From positions 6,262,001 to 6,326,000 of the forward strand of contig NZ_CP107918.1 of NCBI RefSeq assembly GCF_036014195.1: a stretch of 64,000 nucleotides of DNA, read 5' to 3'. The notes beneath the pieces are model-generated. The model was not told where the DNA came from, did no database searches, and saw only the letters and a list, made by a program, of their open reading frames with translations. Source of the DNA: Streptomyces sp. NBC_00442 (lineage in GTDB: Bacteria > Actinomycetota > Actinomycetes > Streptomycetales > Streptomycetaceae). Below are positions 26,590-33,876 of the stretch, piece by piece. Within the stretch, counting starts at the first letter, position 1. Each line of letters begins with the position of its first letter. Position numbers and translations under genes: made by a program.

Positions 26590-27372
26590 CTATCGCCCGT
26601 TGTTCGCGTAGCGACGCACCGCGAGCGGTACGAAGACGAGCAGCAGGAAGCCGCACCAGGCGAGCGAGCCCGCGACCGGGTGGGCCACCGGCCAGGCGGC
26701 GTCCGCGGCGGGCGCGGCGTTGCCACAGAGGTCGCGCACGGCCGAGGCGACGGCGCTGATCGGGTTCCACTCGGCGATGGCGCGCAGCCAGCCGGGGAGG
26801 CGGTCGGTGGGAATGTAGGCGTTGGAGAGCAGCGGCAGCATGAAGGTGGCCGAGCCGAGCTGTCCCGCGGCCTCCTCGCTGCGGGTCGCCAGGCCGAGGA
26901 ACAGGCCCGTCCAGGTCGCCGCGAGGCGCAGCAGCATGAGGAGCCCGAAGGCGCCGAGGGCGCCGAGCGGCCCGGAGTCGACGCGCCAGCCCACCGCGAG
27001 ACCCACGAGTATCAGCGGGACCATGCCGAGGGCGGTGGTCAGCAGGTCCGCCGCGCTCTGGCCCACCGGGACCGCGGCCCGGCTCATCGGCAGGGTGCGC
27101 AGGCGGTCCATCACCCCGCGGTGCGAGTCCTGGGCGGCCTGGAACATCCCGGTCATCAGGCCGTTCGCGGCGGTGGCGACCAGGAGGCCGGGCACGAGAT
27201 AGGCGCGGTAGTCCTCGCCGGGCATGGCGAGCGCGCTGCCGAAGACGTAGCCGAAGAACAGCAGCATCGAGATCGGCATGGTCTGGGTGAGGATCAGCAC
27301 GCCGGGCGCGTGCTTGATGCGCTGGAGCTGGCGGCCGAACATGGCCGTGCTGTCGTAGGCGAGCGAGGTCAT
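26590..27372 (-). CDS. ABC-2 type transporter permease (drug exporter type)
   Basis: The 260-residue protein has six hydrophobic segments and the ABC-2 family end region (VSAVASAVRDLCGNAAP). It is the membrane partner of the ATPase encoded just upstream, and their genes overlap by 4 bases. The DrrB/NodJ-like pair pumps drugs, lipids or polysaccharides out of the cell. The divergent TetR gene with paired operators suggests induction by the exported compound. It could protect against the product of the adjacent cluster, but the opposite orientation and own regulator make an independent drug pump equally likely. Confidence 0.9.
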   Translation of the reverse strand: MTSLAYDSTAMFGRQLQRIKHAPGVLILTQTMPISMLLFFGYVFGSALAMPGEDYRAYLVPGLLVATAANGLMTGMFQAAQDSHRGVMDRLRTLPMSRAAVPVGQSAADLLTTALGMVPLILVGLAVGWRVDSGPLGALGAFGLLMLLRLAATWTGLFLGLATRSEEAAGQLGSATFMLPLLSNAYIPTDRLPGWLRAIAEWNPISAVASAVRDLCGNAAPAADAAWPVAHPVAGSLAWCGFLLLVFVPLAVRRYANNGR

Positions 27373-28331
27373 GTCACGAGCTCCTTGCGGGAGTGGGAGG
27401 AAGAGGTGAGGCGCAGGAAGACCTCGTCGAGGGTGGGCGGGCGCAGGCTCACGTCGAGGATCGGGACCGCGGCGCCGTCCAGTTCGCGCACCAGGCGGGG
27501 CAGGGTGAGCGTCGGGTCCATGGAGACCGCCCCCACCGTTCGCGTGGCGGCGTCGAGTTGGGGCTCGGCTCCCGTCAACCGGTCGAGCACCGCGGCTGCT
27601 TGCGGCATGACGTCCTCGACCGCCACGACGACCTGGGCGTAGGACCCGATCCGGGCCTTCAGTTCGGCCGGAGTTCCGGTGACGGCGGCGCGGCCCTGGT
27701 CGACGAGCACGATGTGATCGGCGAGCCGGTCGGCCTCCTCCAGGTACTGCGTGGTGAGCAGCACCGTGGTGCCCTCGGCGGCCAGGGTGCGGACGGCGGA
27801 CCAGATCTGGTTGCGGCTCGCCGGGTCGAGCCCGGTGGTGGGCTCGTCGAGGAACAGCACGCGGGGGCGGGTGAGCAGGCTCGCCGCGAGATCGAGCCGG
27901 CGCCGCATGCCGCCTGAGTAGGTGCCGGCCGCGCGGTCCGCCGCGTCCGCCAGCTCGAACCGCTCCAGAAGGTCGGCGGCCCGCTCGCGGCCCGCCGCGC
28001 CGCGCATGCCGTGCAGCTTGGCGAACAGGCGGAGGTTCTGCCGCCCGGTGAGCTCCACGTCGACGGCGGCCGACTGGGCGGTCACGCCGATGGAGCGGCG
28101 TACCGCGTCCTGTTCGCGTACCACGTCGTGCCCGGCCACCCGTGCGGAGCCGGCGTCGGGCGCGAGCAGTGTCGTCAGCAGGCGTACGGCCGTCGTCTTG
28201 CCGGCGCCGTTGGGCCCGAGCACCCCGCAGACCGTGCCCTCGGGCACGGCCAGATCGAGCCCGCGCAGGGCACGGACAGGTCCGAAGCGCTTCTCCAGAC
28301 CCTCACTAAGTACAGCGTACGTAGTTGTCAT
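27369..28331 (-). CDS. ABC transporter ATPase (DrrA-like)
   Basis: The protein (320 residues) has Walker A GPNGAGKTT, the signature YSGGMRRRLD, Walker B RVLFLDEPTTGLD and the DrrA-type C-terminal region with VSLRPPTLDEVFLRLT. It energises the permease gene that follows. I place the start at the ATG of MTTTYAVLSEG (28331); an in-frame ATG lies at 28340. One of the two TetR-type operators (28305-28325) falls within the first codons from this start, so a bound repressor would also block elongation or early initiation. Confidence 0.92.
   Translation of the reverse strand: MTTTYAVLSEGLEKRFGPVRALRGLDLAVPEGTVCGVLGPNGAGKTTAVRLLTTLLAPDAGSARVAGHDVVREQDAVRRSIGVTAQSAAVDVELTGRQNLRLFAKLHGMRGAAGRERAADLLERFELADAADRAAGTYSGGMRRRLDLAASLLTRPRVLFLDEPTTGLDPASRNQIWSAVRTLAAEGTTVLLTTQYLEEADRLADHIVLVDQGRAAVTGTPAELKARIGSYAQVVVAVEDVMPQAAAVLDRLTGAEPQLDAATRTVGAVSMDPTLTLPRLVRELDGAAVPILDVSLRPPTLDEVFLRLTSSSHSRKELVT
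28305..28325. promoter_or_regulatory. TetR operator 1 (inside the start of the ABC ATPase gene)
   Basis: Half-sites ACTAAGTAC and GTACGTAGT around AGC; the halves match as inverted repeats at 8 of 9 positions. It shares its half-site with operator 2, 44 bases away centre to centre, about four helical turns. Likely bound by the TetR protein encoded at 28396. Confidence 0.65.
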
Positions 28332-28348
28332 GCGGCCCACCGTAGCGC

Positions 28349-28369
28349 ACTACGTACGGTGTACGTAAC
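28349..28369. promoter_or_regulatory. TetR operator 2 (in the divergent intergenic region)
   Basis: Half-sites ACTACGTAC and GTACGTAAC around GGT, including a perfect TACGTAC/GTACGTA core (28351-28367). Located between the ABC ATPase and TetR starts, where it would control both promoters. Confidence 0.7.
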
Positions 28370-28395
28370 TACGATGGAGGGCGAGGTGATGATCC

Positions 28396-29103
28396 ATGGC
28401 AGGGCGACCTGCTGAACCAGAAGTGATCTGGGCGCGCCCCGAGCGCGCCGGACGGGGCCCCAGGCCCGCATTCAGCCGTGCCGACATCGCGGCCGCCGCC
28501 GTGCGCATCGCCGACGCGGAGGGCATCGACGCGCTGTCCATGCGCCGCGCCGCGGCCGAACTCGGCTGCGGAACGATGTCCCTGTACAACTACGTGCCGC
28601 GCAAGGAGGACCTGTACGAGCTGATGGTGGACGCGGTCAGCGCCGAGTACGACCTGAGCGCCCCGACCGGTGACTGGCGGGCCGACATGCTCGCCCTCGC
28701 CCACCAGACCCGGGCCATGATGCACCGCCACCCGTGGGTGCCCCGCCTGATGTCCCCCGTGTACGGCTTCAGCCCGAACGCCCTTCTCTACCTGGAACAC
28801 TGCATGACGTGCCTGGACCCGCTGGAGGCGCGGTTCGGCACCAAGATGGAGCTGATCGCCTCGGTGAACGGCGTGGTCACCACCTACGTCGCCAACGAGA
28901 TCGCCACCGCCGAGCGGACCCGCTCGCTGCCCTGGTCGCCCGAGCAGGAGCACGGCGTGCGGACCGCCTACCTCCTCAGCCAGGTCGCCACCGGCCGCTA
29001 CCCGCGCCTTGCCGCCGCCTTCACCGAGGACTCGGGCCCCATCGACATGGACGCGGTCTTCGACCGGGCCCTGACCAGGACGCTCGACGCCTTCGGTGAG
29101 TAG
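28396..29103 (+). CDS. TetR-family repressor of the adjacent ABC exporter
   Basis: The 235-residue protein has an N-terminal HTH (FSRADIAAAAVRIADAEGID then CGTMSLYNYVPRKEDLYELM) and the C-terminal domain of the TetR_C group found in tetracycline/drug-responsive repressors. It is transcribed divergently from the drug-type ABC genes, and two matching palindromes lie in and next to the shared promoter. Ligand release of the repressor would induce export. ATG preceded by GGAGGGCGAGG. High confidence in family and moderate in target. Confidence 0.9.
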   Translation: MAGRPAEPEVIWARPERAGRGPRPAFSRADIAAAAVRIADAEGIDALSMRRAAAELGCGTMSLYNYVPRKEDLYELMVDAVSAEYDLSAPTGDWRADMLALAHQTRAMMHRHPWVPRLMSPVYGFSPNALLYLEHCMTCLDPLEARFGTKMELIASVNGVVTTYVANEIATAERTRSLPWSPEQEHGVRTAYLLSQVATGRYPRLAAAFTEDSGPIDMDAVFDRALTRTLDAFGE

Positions 29104-29157
29104 CGGGGCGGGCGGTGCGGATTTCCGGCTGGGCCCCGGTCCGGGCAGGATGGCCCC

Positions 29158-29691
29158 ATGACCGAGATCCGCACCCCCCGCCTCCTGCTGCGCCGCTGGA
29201 CCGACGACGACCTCGTCCCCATGGCGGAGATCAACGCCGACCCGGAGGTCATGCGCTGGATCGGCGACGGCTCGGTCCGCGACCTGGACAGGACCGCCGC
29301 GGACATCGAGAGGTGGGAGGAGGAGTGGGACGACGAGGGCTTCGGGCTCTTCGCCGTCGAGCTTCTCGGATCCGGCGAGATGATCGGCTTCACCGGCCTG
29401 TCCGTGCCGCACTTCCTGCCCGAGGCCGAGCACGAGGTCGAGATCGGCTGGCGGCTCGGCCTGCCCTTCTGGGGCCAGGGGTACGCGTCCGAGGCGGCCC
29501 ACGCCGCGCTGGAGTTCGCGCTCCAGGACCGCGGGCTCGACCGTGTCATCAGCGTCTCGCGCGTGGGCAACGACGCCTCGGAGAACGTGATGCGCAAGCT
29601 CGGGATGAAGCTGGAGCGCGAGACCGTCCACCCGGAGTTCGGGCACGCCCTGAACATCCACTCCATCGACCTGAGCGAGTACGCGGCCTGA
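29158..29691 (+). CDS. GNAT N-acetyltransferase, RimJ/RimL type
   Basis: The 177-residue protein has TPRLLLRRWTDDDLVPMAEI at the N-terminus, the acetyl-CoA region EIGWRLGLPFWGQGYASEA and SRVGNDASENVMRKLGMK. These enzymes acetylate the N-terminal amine of proteins, or small amines. Spacing of 54 bases after the TetR gene and same direction would allow co-transcription, but a functional link is not evident. Confidence 0.9.
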   Translation: MTEIRTPRLLLRRWTDDDLVPMAEINADPEVMRWIGDGSVRDLDRTAADIERWEEEWDDEGFGLFAVELLGSGEMIGFTGLSVPHFLPEAEHEVEIGWRLGLPFWGQGYASEAAHAALEFALQDRGLDRVISVSRVGNDASENVMRKLGMKLERETVHPEFGHALNIHSIDLSEYAA

Positions 29692-29724
29692 ACCCCGGCC
29701 GCCCCGCCCGCGGTTCAGGGCGCG

Positions 29725-30930
29725 TCAGACGAGGGCGAACTGCCCGCCGGGCCCCTCCTCGTGATGGTCGAGCACGGACGCCGGGCGCCGCGCGGCGTCC
29801 GGCACGGGCAGGACGCCGGCGGCGCGCAGTGCCTCCCGCGTCACGGTCTTCGTCACGGCGCGCGTCAACTCGGCCTGCTGTGACCGCAGTTCGTCCAGGA
29901 GCGCCAGTACCGTGATCAGCTCGAGCAGGTCGGACGTCCATTCCTGGGGCCAGCCGGCCGGGCCGACCGCGGCGAGCGTGCCCGCCTGCGCGGGACCGGT
30001 ACGCCGCTCGAACCACAGCTCGAGGATGCGCAGTCCGTCCACCCGGAACTCCCACGCCTCCGGCGGCACCGGTGCGATGCGGCCGCCGTCGCCGATGTGC
30101 AGCACCTCCTCGGCGGCGTCGTAGCGCAGCTCCCGCGGGCGCGCCGGGACGGCCGCGCGCACATAGGGCCGCCGCCCGCCGGGCAGCCGCGGCTTGTCGC
30201 CGCCGCGCGCCCCGCGTGTCGTCAGCTCGCTCACCCGCTGCCCCAACGCCACTCCGGTGGACCAGAGGTGAGGGTCCTCCGGCAGGGGTACGAGGCAGCC
30301 CGCCGCGCTCGGCCGGGCCGCCGCGACGGCCCAGGCGGTCACCTCGTGCGGCGCGACCGCGCGATCGTGGATCCCGGAGAGGAACGCGAGCAGGCCGGGC
30401 GCGAGGTTCGGCTCCCGTCCGGCCGGGCGGCGGTACAGCGGGCGGATGCGGCCGGGGCGCCCGGCGGGGGAGCGGCCGTCGGGCAGCACGGCCGAGACGC
30501 TCAGGGCGGGCCCGTCGGCCTTGGGCACGTATCCCCGCTCGACCAGGAAGAGCTGGTGTCCGTCGGCCACCCGCCACAGTTCGGGCCGGGCGGCGTCGAT
30601 CAGGCGCTGGTCCGGGAGCAGCCACTGCTCGTCGAAGGGCCCGTGCCGGAAGCGGACGGGATCGGGGCACGGGCCCCGCTCCTGCGCGAACGGCCCGGTG
30701 CCGCGGGCGCTTCCGGGCAGGGCCGCCACCGTGGTGCGCGGCGTACGGGCCCGGCTCGCGCCGAACAACCGTTCCCGCTCGGCCCCTTCGGACCGTACGA
30801 GCAGGTCCCAGCGTGCGCGCAGGGTCCGCTCGTCCGGCGCCGTCACCCAGTCGCGGCCCAGCCGCGGCGGGGCCACCGACCAGGGCATCAGGTCGTCGAG
30901 GAGAGGCAGGTCATCGCTCACGCCCAGCAT
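29725..30930 (-). CDS. Orphan protein related to the C-terminal part of type ISP restriction-modification enzymes
   Basis: The 401-residue protein resembles Streptomyces proteins annotated as type ISP restriction/modification enzyme: LMPWSVAPPRLGRDWVTAPD, HGPFDEQWLLPDQRLIDAARPELWRV and NLAPGLLAFLSGIHDRAVAP-like segments. True type ISP enzymes carry nuclease, helicase and methyltransferase parts; none of those motifs is present here, so it cannot restrict DNA alone. It may keep only the target-recognition part for another use. It lies alone between convergent GNAT and a GntR gene. Confidence 0.6.
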   Translation of the reverse strand: MLGVSDDLPLLDDLMPWSVAPPRLGRDWVTAPDERTLRARWDLLVRSEGAERERLFGASRARTPRTTVAALPGSARGTGPFAQERGPCPDPVRFRHGPFDEQWLLPDQRLIDAARPELWRVADGHQLFLVERGYVPKADGPALSVSAVLPDGRSPAGRPGRIRPLYRRPAGREPNLAPGLLAFLSGIHDRAVAPHEVTAWAVAAARPSAAGCLVPLPEDPHLWSTGVALGQRVSELTTRGARGGDKPRLPGGRRPYVRAAVPARPRELRYDAAEEVLHIGDGGRIAPVPPEAWEFRVDGLRILELWFERRTGPAQAGTLAAVGPAGWPQEWTSDLLELITVLALLDELRSQQAELTRAVTKTVTREALRAAGVLPVPDAARRPASVLDHHEEGPGGQFALV

Positions 30931-30954
30931 GCTAGTGACGGCGCCGCGCCCGTA

Positions 30955-31707
30955 TCAGTGGGCCTCCACGGTCATCGAGAACGAGAAGCGGTCGCCGCGG
31001 TAGTGGATGCGGGCCACATCGACGACGTCGCCCTTCCCGTCGTAGGTGACCCCGGTGTAGTGCAGGATCGGGGAGAGCAGCGGAACCTGGAGCAGCTCGG
31101 CGGTGACGGGGTCGGCGAGGCGGGCCTCCACGGTGTCCGTGATGCGGGAGATGTCCACACCGACCGCGTCCCGCAGCACCTTGGTCATCGGCCAGCGCGT
31201 CAGATCGGCGAGGTCGATCGCCGCGGCCACCTCCGGACGGACCGCGTTGCACGCCCAGTTGGTCGGCTCGCCGCTCTCGTCGTCGCAGCGCAGCCGCCGG
31301 TACGTCACGACCTGCGCGCACCCGGGGAAGTACTCCGTGAGATCGCCCGGCACCGGTTCCGTGCCGTGGCCCAGGATCGTGGTGCGCTCGCCCGACTGCT
31401 GGGCCACGATCGCGTCGATCGAGCCGAGCAGCCGGACCGGGGAGGCCCGGCGGGCCGAGGGCTCGATGAACGTGCCGCGCCGCCGGTGCCTGCTGATCAG
31501 ACCCTCCTCCTCCAGCTCCTTGAGCGCCTGGCGCATCGTGAGCACGCTCACCCCGTAGTGCGCCGCCAGCTGCTCCTCGGTGGGCAGGCGCAGCGAGGCG
31601 TCGGGGGAGCGCCCCAGTATCGAGGCGCGCAGCGACTGGGACACCTGGTACCAGAGCGGGAGCTTCCGGTTCAGGAGCAGCGAGTCGGGCGCGAAGGAGG
31701 AGGTCAC
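30955..31707 (-). CDS. GntR/HutC-family transcriptional regulator
   Basis: The 250-residue protein has a winged HTH (LRLPTEEQLAAHYGVSVLTM then GLISRHRRRGTFI) followed by a UTRA ligand-binding domain (VQVPLLSPIL-like, HYTGVTYDGKGDVVDVARIHYRGDRF). Such regulators respond to small metabolites. It follows hmgA by 23 bases on the same strand and is probably co-transcribed, so it may control aromatic amino acid breakdown. GTG start at 31707. Confidence 0.88.
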   Translation of the reverse strand: MTSSFAPDSLLLNRKLPLWYQVSQSLRASILGRSPDASLRLPTEEQLAAHYGVSVLTMRQALKELEEEGLISRHRRRGTFIEPSARRASPVRLLGSIDAIVAQQSGERTTILGHGTEPVPGDLTEYFPGCAQVVTYRRLRCDDESGEPTNWACNAVRPEVAAAIDLADLTRWPMTKVLRDAVGVDISRITDTVEARLADPVTAELLQVPLLSPILHYTGVTYDGKGDVVDVARIHYRGDRFSFSMTVEAH

Positions 31708-31730
31708 AGGGACTCCGTATCAGGTGGTGC

Positions 31731-33065
31731 TCAGGAGCGGAAGTGGCGCTGAAGACCCTGCCACACGTCGTCGTAACCCCGCTGGAGGTGTTCGGCGGTC
31801 GCCGCCTGCGCGGTGGCGGTGACCGGCCAGCGCGTCTCGAACATGAAGGCGAGGCCGTCGTCGATCTTCTGCGGCTTCAGCTCGGCACCGCTGGCCCGGT
31901 CGAAGGTGTCCCGGTCCGGGCCGTGCGCCGACATCATGTTGTGCAGCGAGCCGCCGCCGGGCACGAAGCCCTCCGCCTTGGCGTCGTAGGCGCCCTCGAT
32001 CAGGCCCATGTACTCGCTCATCACGTTGCGGTGGAAGTACGGCGGCCGGAAGGTGTCCTCGCCGACCAGCCAGCGCGGCGCGAACACCACGAAGTCGACG
32101 CCGGCCAGGCCCGGGGTGTCCGACGGCGAGGTGAGCACGGTGAAGATCGACGGGTCGGGGTGGTCGTAGCTGATGCTGCCGATCACGTTGAAGGTGCGCA
32201 GGTCGTAGACGTACGGCGTGTGGCTGCCGTGCCAGGCGACGACGTCGAGGGGCGAGTGGTCGTAGGTCGCGGTCCAGAGGTTGCCGCAGAACTTGTTGAC
32301 CACCTCGACCGGGCCCCGCTCGCCGTCGAGGTCCTCGTACGCGGCGAGCGGGGCCCGGAAGTCCCGCGCGTTGGCGAGGCCGTTGGCGCCGATCGGGCCG
32401 AGCTCGGGCAGCTCGAAGGGCCGGCCGTAGTTCTCGCACACGTACCCCCGGGCGCTGGCGTCGAGCAGCTCGACGCGGAAGCGGACGCCGCGCGGGATCA
32501 GGGCGACCTCGCCGGGGCGGGCGGCGAGCAGGCCGAGCTCGGTGCGCAGGAGCAGCCCGCCGCGCTCGGGGACGATCAGGAGCTCGCCGTCGGCGTCGCT
32601 GAACACCCTCGACTCCATGGCGGAGTTGGCGTGGTAGAGGTGCACGGCCATGCCGGTGCGCTGCGTGGCGTCGCCGTTGCCGCCCAGCGTCCACAGACCG
32701 GCCAGCCAGTCGGTGCCTGCCGGGGGCTCGGGCAGCGGGTTCCAGCGCAGCCGGTTGGGGTCGGGCGCGGTCTCGGTGAAGGGCGCCGTGCGGATGCGGC
32801 CGTTGTCGGTGCGGGTGAACGGCGGGTGCGCGGCCGATGGCCGGATCCGGTACAGCCAGGAGCGACGGTTGCTCGCGCGCGGCTCGGTGAAGGCGGAGCC
32901 GCTCAGCTGCTCCGCGTACAGGCCGAGCGGGGCGCGCTGAGGTGCGTTGCGGCCGTGCGGAAGAGCGCCGGGGACCGCTTCCGAGCTGTGCTCATTGCCG
33001 AATCCGCGGGAGTGGCCGAGGCCCTCCGCGATCTTCCTCGCCTGGTCAACGGTAGATGACGTCAT
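31731..33065 (-). CDS. hmgA: Homogentisate 1,2-dioxygenase
   Basis: The 444-residue protein has the hallmark N-terminus [20 protein letters not shown], the [11 protein letters not shown] segment, and the iron-site region [20 protein letters not shown] with [12 protein letters not shown]. It opens the ring of homogentisate with O2 in tyrosine and phenylalanine breakdown, in the cytoplasm. The ATG at 33065 gives a family-sized protein; the frame extending to 33206 reads through the promoter. A divergent TetR gene with a palindrome between them and a downstream GntR gene point to tight control. Confidence 0.97.
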   Translation of the reverse strand: MTSSTVDQARKIAEGLGHSRGFGNEHSSEAVPGALPHGRNAPQRAPLGLYAEQLSGSAFTEPRASNRRSWLYRIRPSAAHPPFTRTDNGRIRTAPFTETAPDPNRLRWNPLPEPPAGTDWLAGLWTLGGNGDATQRTGMAVHLYHANSAMESRVFSDADGELLIVPERGGLLLRTELGLLAARPGEVALIPRGVRFRVELLDASARGYVCENYGRPFELPELGPIGANGLANARDFRAPLAAYEDLDGERGPVEVVNKFCGNLWTATYDHSPLDVVAWHGSHTPYVYDLRTFNVIGSISYDHPDPSIFTVLTSPSDTPGLAGVDFVVFAPRWLVGEDTFRPPYFHRNVMSEYMGLIEGAYDAKAEGFVPGGGSLHNMMSAHGPDRDTFDRASGAELKPQKIDDGLAFMFETRWPVTATAQAATAEHLQRGYDDVWQGLQRHFRS

Positions 33066-33101
33066 CGTGCGCTCTCCTGCTCCCGTGTGCTCCCGCGCCG
33101 A

Positions 33102-33125
33102 AATCCTATGCTCAACCGTAGGATT
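33102..33125. promoter_or_regulatory. Inverted repeat AATCCTA-N10-TAGGATT between hmgA and a TetR gene
   Basis: A perfect 7-10-7 inverted repeat in AT-rich context, 37 bases before the hmgA start and 53 before the TetR start. Length and position fit a TetR dimer site controlling both genes. Confidence 0.65.
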
Positions 33126-33177
33126 ACGATGCGGTCGCGTCAACGGGAAAACCGGCCGCGCGGGGGATGATGGGCGC

Positions 33178-33798
33178 GTGTCTCCTGCTCCTGACCTCCA
33201 CGCCAACCTCCGCAGGGCGCCCGTGCAGCAGCGCAGCGCCGAGCGGCTGTCCCGGATACTCGACGCCTGCGCCGAGCTCCTCGACGAAACCGGTTACGAA
33301 GACCTCTCCACACGGGCCGTCGCCCAACGCGCCGGGGTGCCCATCGGCTCGGTCTACCGCTTCTTCGGCAACAAGCGCGCCATGGCCGAGGCCCTCGCCG
33401 CCCGCAACCTCGACCGCTACGCCGGCATGATCAACACGCGCCTCGAAACGATCGACGCGGCCGACTGGCGGGGCGCCGTGGACGCGGTCCTGGACGAGTA
33501 CCTCGTCCTGAAACAGACGGTGCCCGGATTCAACCTGGTCGATTTCGGCGGCCCCCAGCCGGTGCCCGACCCGGACGCCGACGCCAACCACCTCCTGGCC
33601 GCGCGCCTGTCCGAACTCCTCCCGGCGCAGTTCGGCCGCACCCTGGACGCGGATCTGCGCCGGACCATCCTGGTCGCGGTGGAGGCGGCCGACGCGACCC
33701 TGCGCCTGGCCTTCCGCACGAATCCGCAGGGCGACCCGCAGATCGTCGCCGAGACCCGGCAGCTCCTGCACGCCTATCTCGCCCGCACCCTGGACTGA
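33178..33798 (+). CDS. TetR-family regulator divergent from hmgA
   Basis: The 206-residue protein has a TetR HTH ([20 protein letters not shown] followed by [20 protein letters not shown]). It starts at GTG 33178. It is divergent from hmgA with an inverted repeat between, so I infer that it represses hmgA and itself, perhaps in response to homogentisate or a tyrosine product. Ligand unknown. Confidence 0.88.
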   Translation: MSPAPDLHANLRRAPVQQRSAERLSRILDACAELLDETGYEDLSTRAVAQRAGVPIGSVYRFFGNKRAMAEALAARNLDRYAGMINTRLETIDAADWRGAVDAVLDEYLVLKQTVPGFNLVDFGGPQPVPDPDADANHLLAARLSELLPAQFGRTLDADLRRTILVAVEAADATLRLAFRTNPQGDPQIVAETRQLLHAYLARTLD

Positions 33799-33821
33799 CC
33801 CCGCCCGGGGCCTCCCGCACA

Positions 33822-33837
33822 TGCCTACCGGTCGGTA
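33822..33837. promoter_or_regulatory. Candidate TetR site upstream of the molybdopterin oxidoreductase
   Basis: TGCCTAC-CG-GTCGGTA: the right half is identical to, and the left half matches at 5 of 7, the palindrome found at 59698-59713. It lies 40 bases before the ATG at 33877. Confidence 0.4.
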
Positions 33838-33876
33838 TGCTCCGATGGCTCGCGCGTCGCCGCCCCGGGAGGACGA

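Noticed and set aside
24881..26770. 629-residue minus-strand frame
   Set aside because: Antisense to the second TrmO-like and LuxR genes.
26590..28331. ABC exporter as a proven self-resistance pump of the cluster
   Set aside because: It is on the opposite strand with its own TetR control, so membership is unproven.
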